Source of the DNA: Sphingobacteriia bacterium
GTDB lineage: Bacteria > Bacteroidota > Bacteroidia > Bacteroidales > UBA7960
Direction: 5' to 3'
Length of the DNA: 64,000 bases
Assembly (NCBI GenBank): GCA_011390785.1
Contig: JAABRR010000009.1
Coordinates: 87,266 to 151,265 of the forward strand
The notes under the pieces are model-generated. The model searched no databases. It saw only the letters and a program-made list of their open reading frames with translations, and was not told the DNA's origin. Shown here in pieces: positions 1 through 8,782 of this stretch (position 1 is the first letter of the stretch; each line of letters opens with the position of its first letter). A program made the position numbers and the translations under genes.

Positions 1-1
1 T

Positions 2-703
2 ATGCTATATGCTGCTGATCTGCTTGGCCATTACTCTGGCTGGAAAGAAAAAGAAAGAGCTCAATTTGAATCATGGTGGCGACAGGAAGTGCTAATCAAC
101 GGCGCTGTGTTGCAAACCCTGCGCGTTAAGGATAACAACTGGAAAGATGCCGGTTTGCTGGGTGTAATTTCTGCTGCGGTGGTATTTGAAGACAGCGATT
201 TGCTCAAAGAAGCCCTGATTCAACAAGCCAGCTACTTTTATCCCCGCAAAGACTCAAGTGTAAGATTAAAGGGAGAAGATTGGAAATTTGAAAAGAATGA
301 GAAGGGAGAATTCCTGCCAAGAGAAGTGGTGCGAAACAACGGCAGAAGTGGCTTAACTTACACCGGATATGCCCTTACCACTATGGTTCAGCATTTTGAA
401 ATTGCGCGCTATTGCGGATTTAACAATTGGCATAAAGTAGCTGAAAATGGCGCATCAATGTATGGTATCATCAACCAGTTTTTTAGGTGGGACATAAATA
501 ATGATCCGTTTTTCTGGCACAACAACCCCGGTAAAAATTCCACAAGAAAAAATACTTACGAAATTGCCAACAACCATTTTAATCTAAGCACTGAATTTAA
601 GGACTGGATCATAAACAACCGGCCTCTTTACGGTGAACAGGGAGACCCTTGGGTTACGCTTACAAAAGGAGATATTCCGACCCGATATAATGAAAACGAA
701 TAA
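2..703 (+). CDS. Alginate-lyase-family polysaccharide lyase, C-terminal part (partial at window edge)
   Basis: This is the C-terminal 233 residues of a secreted polysaccharide lyase of the alginate lyase superfamily (PF05426 type, all-alpha toroid; families such as PL5 or PL38). It resembles the family in the helical segment with the NNW signature (NNWKDAGLLG, about residues 44-53) and the segment around GLTYTGYALTTMVQHFEIA. The reading frame is open to the left edge, so the ATG at position 2 is only the first Met inside the window and the true start lies upstream. The gene ends 35 bases before a GH88 glucuronyl hydrolase on the same strand. Together they suggest a unit in which the lyase cuts a uronic-acid polysaccharide and the hydrolase removes the unsaturated end. 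The exact substrate (alginate, glucuronan, glycosaminoglycan) cannot be read from this fragment. Confidence 0.75.
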   Translation: MLYAADLLGHYSGWKEKERAQFESWWRQEVLINGAVLQTLRVKDNNWKDAGLLGVISAAVVFEDSDLLKEALIQQASYFYPRKDSSVRLKGEDWKFEKNEKGEFLPREVVRNNGRSGLTYTGYALTTMVQHFEIARYCGFNNWHKVAENGASMYGIINQFFRWDINNDPFFWHNNPGKNSTRKNTYEIANNHFNLSTEFKDWIINNRPLYGEQGDPWVTLTKGDIPTRYNENE

Positions 704-738
704 ATAAACTCAAATCAATTACCATTAAAATCAATATT

Positions 739-1938
739 ATGACCAGGTATTTTCGGCCACTCAGTTTTATCCTGCCAATGATGCTTTTTCTAACTCCATC
801 GTGCTCGGAGAAATCAAACCAGTTGGATGTGGAAAGTGTTTTAAACCAAGCAGTAGAGAAAGTATTTCAGGCTCAGCAATTGCAAGCGAATAACGAGCAA
901 ATACCAAGAAATATAGAACCCGGCGATGAATTCTGGAGTACTCAATCATACACTTCGTGGACATCTGGTTTTTGGCCTGGTATCCTCTGGTACATTTACG
1001 ATTATACCGGAGATGAAAAATGGAGGCAGATAGCACATGAAAAGAACCTGCCGGTAGCCAATATACTTGAAGGCGACAAAAAGGATCATGATTTGGGGTT
1101 CCAGTTTTTTTGCTCCTTTGGCAATGGCTACAGGCTCACCAACAATCCGCAATACAAAGAATACATTCTTACTGCCGCCGATCAGCTGGCCGATATGTAC
1201 CACCCAACGGTGGGTACCATTTTATCATGGCCCCATGCCCGCGACCGATACAAAGCGCCACACAACACCATCATTGACAACATGATGAACCTGGAGTTAC
1301 TCTTCTGGGCTGCCAAAAATGGTGGCAACCCCGATTATTATGATATGGCGGTACGTCATGCCACCGTTACCCTTGAAAATCAGATACGACCCGACTTTAC
1401 CCAGTGGCACGTAGTGGCATACGATACCATTACCGGCGAAGCGGTGCAAAAGGTTACCCGCCAGGGGTATTCCGACGAATCGTTTTGGGCACGTGGGCAA
1501 GCCTGGGGAATATATGGCTTTACCATGGTTTACCGGGAAACCGGCGAAGCAAAATTTCTGGAAGCAGCTCAAAATATGGCCAATGTTTTTCTTGAGCGGC
1601 TCCCCGATGACCATGTTCCTTACTGGGATTTTGATACTCCCGACATCCCCGATGCTCCGCGCGATGCATCGGCAGCTGCCATTGCCGCTTCCGCTCTGCT
1701 TGAATTATCCGGTTTGGTAAAAGATCCGCAACAATCAGAATATTACTTCACTTCAGCCGGCAACATCCTGAAGTCACTTTCAGAGAACTACCGGTCCGGC
1801 TCCGAAAATTTGGCCATCCTGAACCACTCGGTTGGCAATTTCAACACCGGCTCCGAAATTGACATCCCCATCATCTATGCCGACTACTATTTTATTGAAG
1901 CATTGCTCAGGAAAAGAGCTATTGACAGTAAGAAGTAG
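739..1938 (+). CDS. GH88 unsaturated glucuronyl hydrolase, lipoprotein
   Basis: This 399-residue protein fits the glycoside hydrolase family 88 fold and length. GH88 enzymes hydrate the 4,5-unsaturated uronic acid left by polysaccharide lyases and so release it from oligosaccharides. Visible signatures are SWTSGFWPG (about 73-81), DHDLGFQF (116-123) and IIDNMMNLELLFW (178-190). Asp116 or Asp118 and Asp180 are the likely equivalents of the two catalytic aspartates described for Bacillus UGL. The N-terminus has a hydrophobic stretch ending in LTPSC (Cys22), a lipobox, so the enzyme is probably anchored in the periplasm or on the outer membrane. It follows the alginate-lyase-family gene by 35 bases and ends just before a strong bidirectional hairpin. 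Co-expression with the lyase is likely. Confidence 0.88.
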   Translation: MTRYFRPLSFILPMMLFLTPSCSEKSNQLDVESVLNQAVEKVFQAQQLQANNEQIPRNIEPGDEFWSTQSYTSWTSGFWPGILWYIYDYTGDEKWRQIAHEKNLPVANILEGDKKDHDLGFQFFCSFGNGYRLTNNPQYKEYILTAADQLADMYHPTVGTILSWPHARDRYKAPHNTIIDNMMNLELLFWAAKNGGNPDYYDMAVRHATVTLENQIRPDFTQWHVVAYDTITGEAVQKVTRQGYSDESFWARGQAWGIYGFTMVYRETGEAKFLEAAQNMANVFLERLPDDHVPYWDFDTPDIPDAPRDASAAAIAASALLELSGLVKDPQQSEYYFTSAGNILKSLSENYRSGSENLAILNHSVGNFNTGSEIDIPIIYADYYFIEALLRKRAIDSKK

Positions 1939-1966
1939 GTATAGAAATCTTTTTTTACGCAAAAAA

Positions 1967-2006
1967 AATAACCCGCTAATCAAACTGAATAAGCGGGTTA
2001 TTTTGC
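1967..2006. terminator. Bidirectional rho-independent terminator
   Basis: A perfect 11-bp inverted repeat (AATAACCCGCT at 1967-1977 and its complement at 1992-2002) is followed by TTTT on the plus strand. It is preceded by a run of eight A on the plus strand, which reads as a U-tract on the minus strand. It can stop both the GH88 transcript and the tRNA-Arg transcript coming from the right. Confidence 0.85.
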
Positions 2007-2038
2007 TTAAAAAAGGCCTTAATTGCCTGTTCGTCAGG

Positions 2039-2112
2039 TGACTCCGGGGAGACTCGAACTCCCAACCGACAGAACCGGAATCTGCTATTCTATCCAATTG
2101 AACTACGGAGCC
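2039..2112 (-). tRNA. tRNA-Arg (anticodon CCG)
   Basis: The minus strand folds into a full cloverleaf. The acceptor stem is GGCTCCG paired with CGGAGTC (one G-T pair). The anticodon stem is GCAGA/TCTGT with loop TTCCGGT, giving anticodon CCG, which reads the Arg codon CGG. The T arm is GGGAG TTCGAGT CTCCC. CCA is not encoded. A TAnnTTTG box lies just upstream (2124-2131) and a terminator just downstream. Confidence 0.95.
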
Positions 2113-2123
2113 GTAAAGTGTTG

Positions 2124-2131
2124 CAAATTTA
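2124..2131 (-). promoter_or_regulatory. Bacteroidota -7 promoter box for tRNA-Arg
   Basis: TAAATTTG on the minus strand matches the TAnnTTTG box and ends 11 bases before the tRNA. No convincing TTTG -33 box is seen at the usual 19-20 base spacing. Confidence 0.5.
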
Positions 2132-2201
2132 CTGTTTTTTTCTTTCGAATATGTTCTTTTACCAATTATCGTATTACCTGAATTTTTTGTTCGTAACTAC
2201 C

Positions 2202-2490
2202 TTAATTGGTTTGTGCACGTATTATATGCAACCCTGATTCCAGACCGGAAGTATTGAAAACCATTTCATTTTGCAGTGGAAAAATTTCTTTGACAATGGC
2301 ACCGTTAACATTGATAAGTTGTACCCGAAACGGGCTTTTAGCTGTGCTCCTGATAAGGCAGAAAAACAAGGTTGATGCTAATGGCGCCCGGGCTGTAAAC
2401 ACCTGTTTGCCATATTTGTCCCTTGTCGGCAGTAATTTGCCATGTCCCTGAATTGTTGGAGTTTATATCTGTTGGAATGTTTTACCAAAA
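2202..2490 (-). pseudogene. Remnant of a T9SS-sorted secreted protein (C-terminal sorting domain)
   Basis: The minus strand encodes VQLINVNGAIVKEIF and then LESGLHIIRAQTN just before a stop. This is the usual pattern of a type IX secretion type-A sorting domain (short beta strands, an xVNGxxV turn, a final SGLxxGxxxV/I strand). The matching upstream part, containing NNSGTWQITADKGQIWQTGVYSPG, lies in a different frame and ends in a stop around 2340. That suggests a frameshift between the two pieces. A stop codon at about 2483-2485 closes the upstream frame, so no start or main body survives. I read this as the tail of a decayed secreted protein. The frame assignment is an inference from short segments. 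Confidence 0.5.
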
Positions 2491-2510
2491 TACGACGAAA
2501 ATTTCTGATC

Positions 2511-3137
2511 TTACTTTCTTCCGAAATCAGCGGGTATTTCACCCCAGTTGCGGGTGTCCCATTTCAGTATTTTATTTTTCCAGGTGTTTTCTTTGAGCCA
2601 GTTCTCTGCTCTTTCAATAAATTCGAATAATCTTTCGTTGCTGGGTTCTTCGGCAAGAGTAGTTTTCGCCTTTTTATTATTTACCCAGGCCATGGCAGTT
2701 TGACTGTCAGTGTAGATAGGAAGATCGATGTTTTGTTGTTTACAAAGTGCCAATGCATGAACAATGGCCAGAAACTCGCCCACATTGTTGGTCCCTTTGG
2801 GTAGTGGACCTCGCTTAAACCAAACCGATTTGTCGGCAGTATAAACCCCCTGGTATTCCATGTTTTTGGATGCTGAGCTATAGGCGGCATCTACTGAAAT
2901 ACTTTTCATGATGGGGCCACCACCTGCGTTTTGATTAGATGTGGAAGCAGATGCCGGTTTTTTGTTCACATATTTCCAGTAGTTTTCATTGATGGCCCTG
3001 TGGGCAAGGGCTTCATTTTCAAATGATTTATATTTGGCGCCGGCATATCCTTTAATGGCCGTTTCACAGGTTTTCCAATTGTCGAAAACTCCTGTTTTGT
3101 GACCTTCCCAAACTACGTAAAATTTTTTCTTTGCCAA
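2511..3137 (-). CDS. rnhA: Ribonuclease HI with N-terminal hybrid-binding (viroplasmin-like) domain
   Basis: This 208-residue enzyme degrades the RNA strand of RNA-DNA hybrids. Residues 1-57 (KKFYVVWEGHKTGVFDNW...) form the small caulimovirus-viroplasmin/RNase H1 hybrid-binding domain. A Ser/Ala/Asn-rich linker of about 20 residues follows, then the RNase H fold from about residue 77. The acidic active site is visible as Asp83 (SVDAAY), Glu121 (NVGEFLAI), Asp144 (YTDSQTA) and an Asp in the C-terminal tail (Asp194 or Asp204). This two-domain form is common in Bacteroidota and resembles eukaryotic RNase H1. It is a single-gene unit, upstream of the tRNA-Arg on the same strand. Confidence 0.93.
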   Translation of the reverse strand: MAKKKFYVVWEGHKTGVFDNWKTCETAIKGYAGAKYKSFENEALAHRAINENYWKYVNKKPASASTSNQNAGGGPIMKSISVDAAYSSASKNMEYQGVYTADKSVWFKRGPLPKGTNNVGEFLAIVHALALCKQQNIDLPIYTDSQTAMAWVNNKKAKTTLAEEPSNERLFEFIERAENWLKENTWKNKILKWDTRNWGEIPADFGRK

Positions 3138-3202
3138 TCGGTTAGTTGTTTTAGGGTTTGAGAATCAATATCGTTTATTTAAGGTTTTTGCACTGCCTGA
3201 TT

Positions 3203-3220
3203 CCCCCTTCAAAGGGGGAG
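3203..3220. repeat. Palindromic repeat, CCCCCTTnnAAGGGGG family (copy 1)
   Basis: CCCCCTTCAAAGGGGGAG is a near-perfect palindrome. Related copies in this window lie at 36808-36836, 44429-44456 and 44481-44510, always between genes. Confidence 0.7.
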
Positions 3221-3301
3221 TTGGACCTACAAATAAATAATGTAATTACTATATTTTTAGCTATGGTTATTAATGTGGATTAAATATTTCTAATTCAATG
3301 C

Positions 3302-3414
3302 CGTTTAGTTTGGTAAATTGGTTTGACTCCTTAGGAGTCACATGTTTATTGAAGAAGCCATTGTTTTTTATAAACATGCGACCCCATTCGGGGTCGAATA
3401 ATCTTAACTAAACG
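3302..3414. repeat. Nested palindromic element of about 113 bp
   Basis: The 319-base gap between rnhA and thiL contains an element with nested inverted repeats. The outermost pair is CGTTTAGTT (3302-3310) with AACTAAACG (3406-3414). Inside are the palindrome GACTCCTTAGGAGTC, the pair ACATGTTTAT / ATAAACATG, and the hairpin CGACCCCATTCGGGGTCG. The layout looks like a small non-autonomous palindromic element rather than a terminator, because it sits well downstream of thiL and upstream of rnhA. Confidence 0.65.
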
Positions 3415-3456
3415 ACAATAATTTCTGATTCGCTATTTCTTTCCTGATCGCTCAGG

Positions 3457-4494
3457 TTATTCCTTCCTGAACGAATCCCACCCTTGTGCCCGCAAAGTAA
3501 CAATATTACCCGATGTGGCTACCAGGTCTCTTTGTGCCGGATTTTCTGTTATATGACCAATGATGCTTATAATTTCCTGGTCTTTGATTTTTTCGTAATC
3601 GCTTTGATTGATGGTAAAGAGCAACTCATAGTCTTCGCCCCCATTAAGGGCAAATGTAGTAGGGTCTATTTTGAATTCGTGGCCTACTGCAGCGGTTTGC
3701 ATATCGATGGGTATTTTTTCTTCATAGAGTACCGCACCTTTTTCTGATGCTTTGGTAATATGCATAATTTCAGATGCCAATCCATCGGAAATGTCAATCA
3801 TGGCAGTGGGAATTATCTCAAGTTTTTTCAATAATTCAACCACATCTTTGCCTGGTTCCGGTTTTAATTGTCTTTCCACCACATAGCTGTAACCTGAAAT
3901 ATCGGGTTGCATGTCGGGGTTGGCTTTAAAAACTTCTTTTTCGCGCTCCAGTACCAGCAGTCCTGAGTAGGCAGAACCGAGATTTCCGCTAACGCATATC
4001 AAATCTCCGGGTTGGGCACCTGAGCGGTAAGCGATCTTGTCTTTGTTTACTGTGCCAAATGCCGTTACCGACAGCATCAATCCTGAAATGCTGCTGGTAG
4101 TATCGCCTCCCACCATATCAACATTGTATTTGTTACAGGCAAGCAACATCCCTTCATAAATTTCTTCAAGTGCTTCAACCGTGTATTTACTCGAAACGGC
4201 AATACCCACCACCACATGGGTTGGTGTGCCATTCATAGCATAAATATCTGAAAGATTTACCGCAATTGCTTTATAGCCCAAATGTTTCAGTGGTGTGTAC
4301 ATAATATTAAAATGAACACCTTCTACCAGCAGATCTTTAGTTATGAGATTGTAAATATCTTTATCAGGGCTGGCTATAACAGCGGTATCATCGCCAACAC
4401 CCTTAATGGTTTGTTGATGATGATGCTTTATTTGGGATGTAAGTTTGTCTATCAGGCCAAATTCTCCAAGTTCGGTTACCGGGGTTGCGCTCAT
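3457..4494 (-). CDS. thiL: Thiamine-monophosphate kinase
   Basis: ThiL phosphorylates thiamine monophosphate with ATP to give thiamine diphosphate, the last step of cofactor synthesis. The 345-residue length and the AIR-synthase/PurM-like fold motifs fit: GVGDDTAVI (32-40) with the metal-binding aspartates, DLLVEGVHF (54-62), LSDIYAMNGTP (81-91), GGDTTSS (about 129-135) and ISDGLASEI in the C-terminal half. The ATG at 4494 is supported by the alignment-typical N-terminus (TELGEFGLIDKL). It is a single-gene unit, and a TAnnTTTG box lies 53 bases upstream on the minus strand. No other thiamine gene is near. Confidence 0.95.
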   Translation of the reverse strand: MSATPVTELGEFGLIDKLTSQIKHHHQQTIKGVGDDTAVIASPDKDIYNLITKDLLVEGVHFNIMYTPLKHLGYKAIAVNLSDIYAMNGTPTHVVVGIAVSSKYTVEALEEIYEGMLLACNKYNVDMVGGDTTSSISGLMLSVTAFGTVNKDKIAYRSGAQPGDLICVSGNLGSAYSGLLVLEREKEVFKANPDMQPDISGYSYVVERQLKPEPGKDVVELLKKLEIIPTAMIDISDGLASEIMHITKASEKGAVLYEEKIPIDMQTAAVGHEFKIDPTTFALNGGEDYELLFTINQSDYEKIKDQEIISIIGHITENPAQRDLVATSGNIVTLRAQGWDSFRKE

Positions 4495-4546
4495 ATTTGG
4501 ATTTTAAGATTTTTTTTATGAAATACTGCAATATTTTTTAGAAATG

Positions 4547-4554
4547 CAAAGTTA
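4547..4554 (-). promoter_or_regulatory. Bacteroidota -7 promoter box for thiL
   Basis: TAACTTTG on the minus strand matches TAnnTTTG and leaves a leader of roughly 45-50 bases before the thiL ATG. Confidence 0.45.
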
Positions 4555-4712
4555 TGAAAGTTGAATAAGATGACTAATTTAAAAAGGTCGGCAGGCTCAT
4601 TCTTTATGAGTATTGGGCTGCTTTTGGTAGTGCTGTTTGATTTGTTGGGCTAATTTAACATTTAGCAAGCTTCATTAAGGGTTTAACGTAGAAAAAATAC
4701 ATCTAAAACTAT

Positions 4713-4720
4713 TAGTTTTG
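4713..4720 (+). promoter_or_regulatory. Bacteroidota -7 promoter box for the lytic transglycosylase
   Basis: TAGTTTTG matches TAnnTTTG and lies 50 bases before the ATG at 4771. No clear -33 box is seen. Confidence 0.45.
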
Positions 4721-4770
4721 CATGGTTCATAGTCCTTAGGAAATATTTATCATATTATATACATCTGTAA

Positions 4771-5772
4771 ATGTCAAAAAGAATATATTTCGTTTTTGCG
4801 ATACCCGTTATTTTTATCTTTCTTCTTAAATTATTTTCCTCCGGAACAACAAATAATGAACAACCTGGCAATGTTGTGTCAGAGCCAGATCATGACTATC
4901 GTGTTTATGCCTTGCCTATTCCCCAGGGTTTGAATCTGGCAGGAGAAGAAGTGCCGGTGCACAATTTCGATATCAGGGAACGCTTTGATCGTGAACTGCT
5001 TGTTAACAGCTACTGGCAGTCGCAAACCCTGCTTTTTATAAAACGGGCCAACCGTTGGTTCCCCCTTATAGAACCTATACTTGCAGAAGAAGGTGTTCCC
5101 GATGATTTTAAATACCTGGCACTGATTGAAAGCGGACTCACAGATGTTGTTTCTCCCGCCGGTGCAGCTGGGTTCTGGCAAATTATGAAAGCCACTGGCA
5201 GGGAGTTGGGCCTTGAAGTTAATAATGAAGTGGATGAGCGCTATCATTTGGAAAAGTCAACCCGTGCTGCTGCAAAATTTCTTCATAAAGCTTATGAATT
5301 ATATAATAACTGGACTCTCGCTGCAGCTTCCTACAATATGGGCAGAACAGGGTTAAACCGCCAGTTGTCAGCACAAAATGAAAATAATTATTACGATTTG
5401 TGGCTCAACGAAGAAACATCAAGATATGTTTTTCGAATTCTGGCCATAAAAGCGATTATAGAAAATCCGGTGATGTATGGTTTTAATCTTAATGCCGATG
5501 ATCTGTATGCACCACTCGATTATTATACCGTTAAAGTAGATACTTCTATTACAAATCTGGTTGAATTTGCCCGCCTTCACCAAATTACTTACAAAGAGCT
5601 ACGTACACTTAATCCCTGGATTCTTCAATCAGGTATTACCAACAGTTCGGGTAAAGTTTATGAGATCAAAATTGCCAAGGAATCTCTTTTTGGCTATGCC
5701 TACGCTCAGCCTGAATCGCCTGTTTTACCCATTAGCCATGATGCTGATCCACAAAAGGATACCGATTTATAG
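4771..5772 (+). CDS. Membrane-anchored lytic murein transglycosylase (SLT/MltD type)
   Basis: This 333-residue protein is predicted to cleave peptidoglycan glycan strands, forming 1,6-anhydromuropeptides. Residues 4-22 are a hydrophobic N-terminal anchor or signal. The SLT domain follows, with the catalytic Glu120 in YLALIESGL, the SPAGAAGFWQIM segment (128-139) and AAASYNMGRTG (184-194). This is the classic family-1 transglycosylase pattern. After the SLT domain, residues 252-310 (YTVKVDTSITNLVEFARLH...) look like a degenerate LysM-like peptidoglycan-binding region, less certain. It is monocistronic, with its own promoter, between thiL (divergent) and uvrA. Confidence 0.88.
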   Translation: MSKRIYFVFAIPVIFIFLLKLFSSGTTNNEQPGNVVSEPDHDYRVYALPIPQGLNLAGEEVPVHNFDIRERFDRELLVNSYWQSQTLLFIKRANRWFPLIEPILAEEGVPDDFKYLALIESGLTDVVSPAGAAGFWQIMKATGRELGLEVNNEVDERYHLEKSTRAAAKFLHKAYELYNNWTLAAASYNMGRTGLNRQLSAQNENNYYDLWLNEETSRYVFRILAIKAIIENPVMYGFNLNADDLYAPLDYYTVKVDTSITNLVEFARLHQITYKELRTLNPWILQSGITNSSGKVYEIKIAKESLFGYAYAQPESPVLPISHDADPQKDTDL

Positions 5773-5878
5773 GGGTTCTACAATATTAATCGGGCAATGC
5801 CAAATCCTTAACTAATCGACATTGCATAGCCTGTAATAATTTTCCTGCTTGCGGCAAACAATTTCCGATCTGAATACT

Positions 5879-5886
5879 TACCTTTG
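5879..5886 (+). promoter_or_regulatory. Bacteroidota -7 promoter box for uvrA
   Basis: TACCTTTG matches TAnnTTTG and lies 24 bases before the uvrA ATG at 5911, giving a short leader. Confidence 0.5.
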
Positions 5887-5910
5887 CAGGTTCGGTTTAA
5901 CACATAAATA

Positions 5911-8751
5911 ATGCAGCAGATATCTCCTCAGGATTACAAAGAATGGCTCGAAGTATTCGGAGCCAGAGAACACAATCTTAAGAATGTTGACATACAAATA
6001 CCCCGCAATACCTTAACGGTAATAACTGGTTTGAGTGGTAGCGGAAAATCATCGCTGGCTTTTGATACCATTTACGCCGAAGGACAAAGGCGCTACATAG
6101 AAACCTTTTCTGCTTATGCAAGGCAGTTTTTAGGCAGCCTGGAGCGCCCCGATGTGGATAAGATCAGCGGATTAAGTCCGGTAATTAGTATTGAACAGAA
6201 AACCACCGGAAAAAATCCCCGTTCTACCGTAGGCACAGTCACCGAGATATACGATTTTCTCCGGTTATTGTTTGCCCGCGCTGCCGACGCCCACTCTTAT
6301 GTGACCGGAGAAAAAATGGTTCGATACAATGAAGGGCAGATACTGGATCTTATCATCGAAAAGTTTTCAGGAAAGAATATGCTTATGCTCGCCCCCCTTG
6401 TAAAAGGGAGAAAAGGCCATTACCGCGAATTGTTCGACTATATGCAACGACAGGGTTTCCTGCGTGCACGTGTTGATGGTAAAGTTCGGGAAATAATACC
6501 CAACATGAAAGTAGACCGTTACAAAATTCATGATATTGAGCTGGTTGTCGATAAAATAGCTGTAAAGGCGGAACATCTTAAACGGATTGATGAATCCGTA
6601 AAGGTAGGTATGAAGTATGGTAAAGGTATGATCATGCTGCTTGATGAAACTACCGATGATGTATTTCATTTTAGCAGAAACCTTATGTGCCCTGTTTCTG
6701 GTATTGCCTATAAGGACCCGGAACCCAATACTTTCTCGTTTAACTCCCCATACGGAGCATGTCCGGTATGTAACGGTCTTGGGCATATCAGTGAGATGGA
6801 TCTTGACAAGATCATCCCTGATAAAAACCTTTCCATAAACAAAGGAGGGTTAGCGCCACTGGCAGAGACAAAAAATCCATGGATTATTAAGCAGCTGGAA
6901 GCTATCGGGCATAAATACAATTTTAATCTCGATACACCTATTAAGGATATTTCAGACGAAGGTATAAGCGATATTCTATATGGATCAAACGATGTGTTCA
7001 GGGTAAAGAATACAAATTTGGGTATCACTCAAACATACAATCTAAATTTTGATGGGATAGTCAATTTCATTTCTGCCCAATATGATGAAAGCCCTTCGCG
7101 AAATGTAAGGAAATGGGCGGGCGAATTTATGCAGCAGAAGATTTGTCCCGAATGCGAGGGTCAAAGGTTGAAAAAAGAATCTCTCCATTATAAATTGGGG
7201 GGCTTTAACATTGCTGATCTGGCAAAGTTAGACCTTACAAGCCTGAAGGAAAACATTGCAAAACTTCAGCAAACCCTTGACGACCGAAAACTCCATATTG
7301 CCAACGAAATTCTTCGCGAGATTAACACCCGTCTTGGTTTTATGCTCGATGTTGGATTGGATTATCTCTCTCTTGACCGGCCAGCCCGATCTCTTTCCGG
7401 CGGCGAAAGCCAGCGAATTCGTCTGGCTACCCAGATTGGTTCTCAGCTTACAGGTGTGCTTTATATCCTCGATGAACCCAGTATTGGCCTCCATCAACGG
7501 GATAATCACAAGCTTATAGAGTCTTTAAAAAATCTGCGTGATATTGGCAATTCTGTTATAGTGGTAGAACATGACCGCGATATGATTATGGCTGCTGATT
7601 ATGTTATAGATATGGGACCGGGTGCCGGCTTGCATGGCGGTAAAATTGTGGCAGAAGGCACCCCTCTGGAGATAATGCAGAAAGGTTCTCTTACCGCTCA
7701 ATATCTGCGCATGGAAAAGGATGTGCCTGTCCCTGAAATATTGCGGAAAGGAAACGGTAAAAAACTCATCCTAAAGGGAGCTACTGGCCATAACCTTAAA
7801 AATGTTGATGTGGAAATTCCGCTGGGTATGCTTATTTGTGTTACAGGTGTTTCAGGAAGTGGTAAGTCAAGTCTTATTAATGAAACGCTGTATCCCATTT
7901 TGAGCAGCCATTTTTACCGTTCAGAAAAGAAACCTTTACCTTACAAAGATCTTAAGGGAATTGAGAATATTGATAAAGTGGTAGAGATTGATCAGTCGCC
8001 CATTGGTCGCACACCAAGGTCAAATCCGGCTACCTACACCAAAGTTTTTGATGAAATACGAAAACTGTATGCATCTCTTCCGGAAGCCGCAATCAGAGGA
8101 TATAAACCCGGAAGGTTTTCTTTTAATGTAAAGGGTGGGCGTTGCGAAACATGCCAGGGTGCCGGTGTAAAGGTGATAGAGATGAATTTTCTACCCGATG
8201 TGCATGTTGAGTGTGAAGATTGCCAGGGAAAACGCTATAACCGCGAAACTCTCGAAGTACGTTACAAAAGCAAATCCATCAATGATGTACTAAATCTGAA
8301 TATAGACCAGGCGCTTGAATTTTTTGAAAATCTTCCGGCAATTGTACAAAAAATAAGGACACTTCGCGATGTGGGTCTTGGCTACATTACCCTGGGGCAA
8401 AGCAGCACTACTTTGTCGGGTGGAGAGGCGCAGCGGGTTAAGCTGGCTGCTGAACTATCGCGCCGGGATACCGGGCAAACCTTCTACATCCTCGACGAGC
8501 CTACTACGGGGCTGCATTTTGAAGATGTAAGGGTACTGATGGATGTGCTCAACCGGTTAGCAAACAGAGGTAATACCGTGCTTATTATTGAGCACAATCT
8601 TGATGTAATAAAGGTTGCTGATTATATTATTGATCTCGGGCCTGATGGTGGCCACAGGGGTGGGCAGATCATATGCAGAGGAACACCAGAGCAAATAGTG
8701 AAAAACAGCTGTGGCTACACGGCCGAATTTTTAAAACCGTTGTTAACCTGA
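5911..8751 (+). CDS. uvrA: UvrABC excinuclease subunit A
   Basis: UvrA is the damage-recognition ATPase of nucleotide excision repair. The 946-residue length is full. Both ABC ATPase halves are intact, with Walker A motifs GLSGSGKSS (40-48) and GVSGSGKSS (about 646-654), signature motifs [12 protein letters not shown] and [15 protein letters not shown], and Walker B segments ending [11 protein letters not shown] and [11 protein letters not shown]. Two zinc-finger regions are present (CPVCNGLG ... CPECEG, and CETCQGAG ... CEDCQG). It is convergent with the PKD protein gene, with only 31 bases between the stop codons and no obvious terminator. Many Bacteroidota carry uvrA paralogs. Length and zinc fingers fit the canonical one. 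Confidence 0.97.
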   Translation: MQQISPQDYKEWLEVFGAREHNLKNVDIQIPRNTLTVITGLSGSGKSSLAFDTIYAEGQRRYIETFSAYARQFLGSLERPDVDKISGLSPVISIEQKTTGKNPRSTVGTVTEIYDFLRLLFARAADAHSYVTGEKMVRYNEGQILDLIIEKFSGKNMLMLAPLVKGRKGHYRELFDYMQRQGFLRARVDGKVREIIPNMKVDRYKIHDIELVVDKIAVKAEHLKRIDESVKVGMKYGKGMIMLLDETTDDVFHFSRNLMCPVSGIAYKDPEPNTFSFNSPYGACPVCNGLGHISEMDLDKIIPDKNLSINKGGLAPLAETKNPWIIKQLEAIGHKYNFNLDTPIKDISDEGISDILYGSNDVFRVKNTNLGITQTYNLNFDGIVNFISAQYDESPSRNVRKWAGEFMQQKICPECEGQRLKKESLHYKLGGFNIADLAKLDLTSLKENIAKLQQTLDDRKLHIANEILREINTRLGFMLDVGLDYLSLDRPARSLSGGESQRIRLATQIGSQLTGVLYILDEPSIGLHQRDNHKLIESLKNLRDIGNSVIVVEHDRDMIMAADYVIDMGPGAGLHGGKIVAEGTPLEIMQKGSLTAQYLRMEKDVPVPEILRKGNGKKLILKGATGHNLKNVDVEIPLGMLICVTGVSGSGKSSLINETLYPILSSHFYRSEKKPLPYKDLKGIENIDKVVEIDQSPIGRTPRSNPATYTKVFDEIRKLYASLPEAAIRGYKPGRFSFNVKGGRCETCQGAGVKVIEMNFLPDVHVECEDCQGKRYNRETLEVRYKSKSINDVLNLNIDQALEFFENLPAIVQKIRTLRDVGLGYITLGQSSTTLSGGEAQRVKLAAELSRRDTGQTFYILDEPTTGLHFEDVRVLMDVLNRLANRGNTVLIIEHNLDVIKVADYIIDLGPDGGHRGGQIICRGTPEQIVKNSCGYTAEFLKPLLT

Positions 8752-8782
8752 GTAATTAACCAGATTTATTTTGCCTTTTCCC

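Noticed and set aside
6367..6786. Open frames antisense to uvrA and similar antisense frames throughout the window
   Set aside because: They overlap strongly conserved genes on the other strand, have no family resemblance and follow from codon bias of the real genes.
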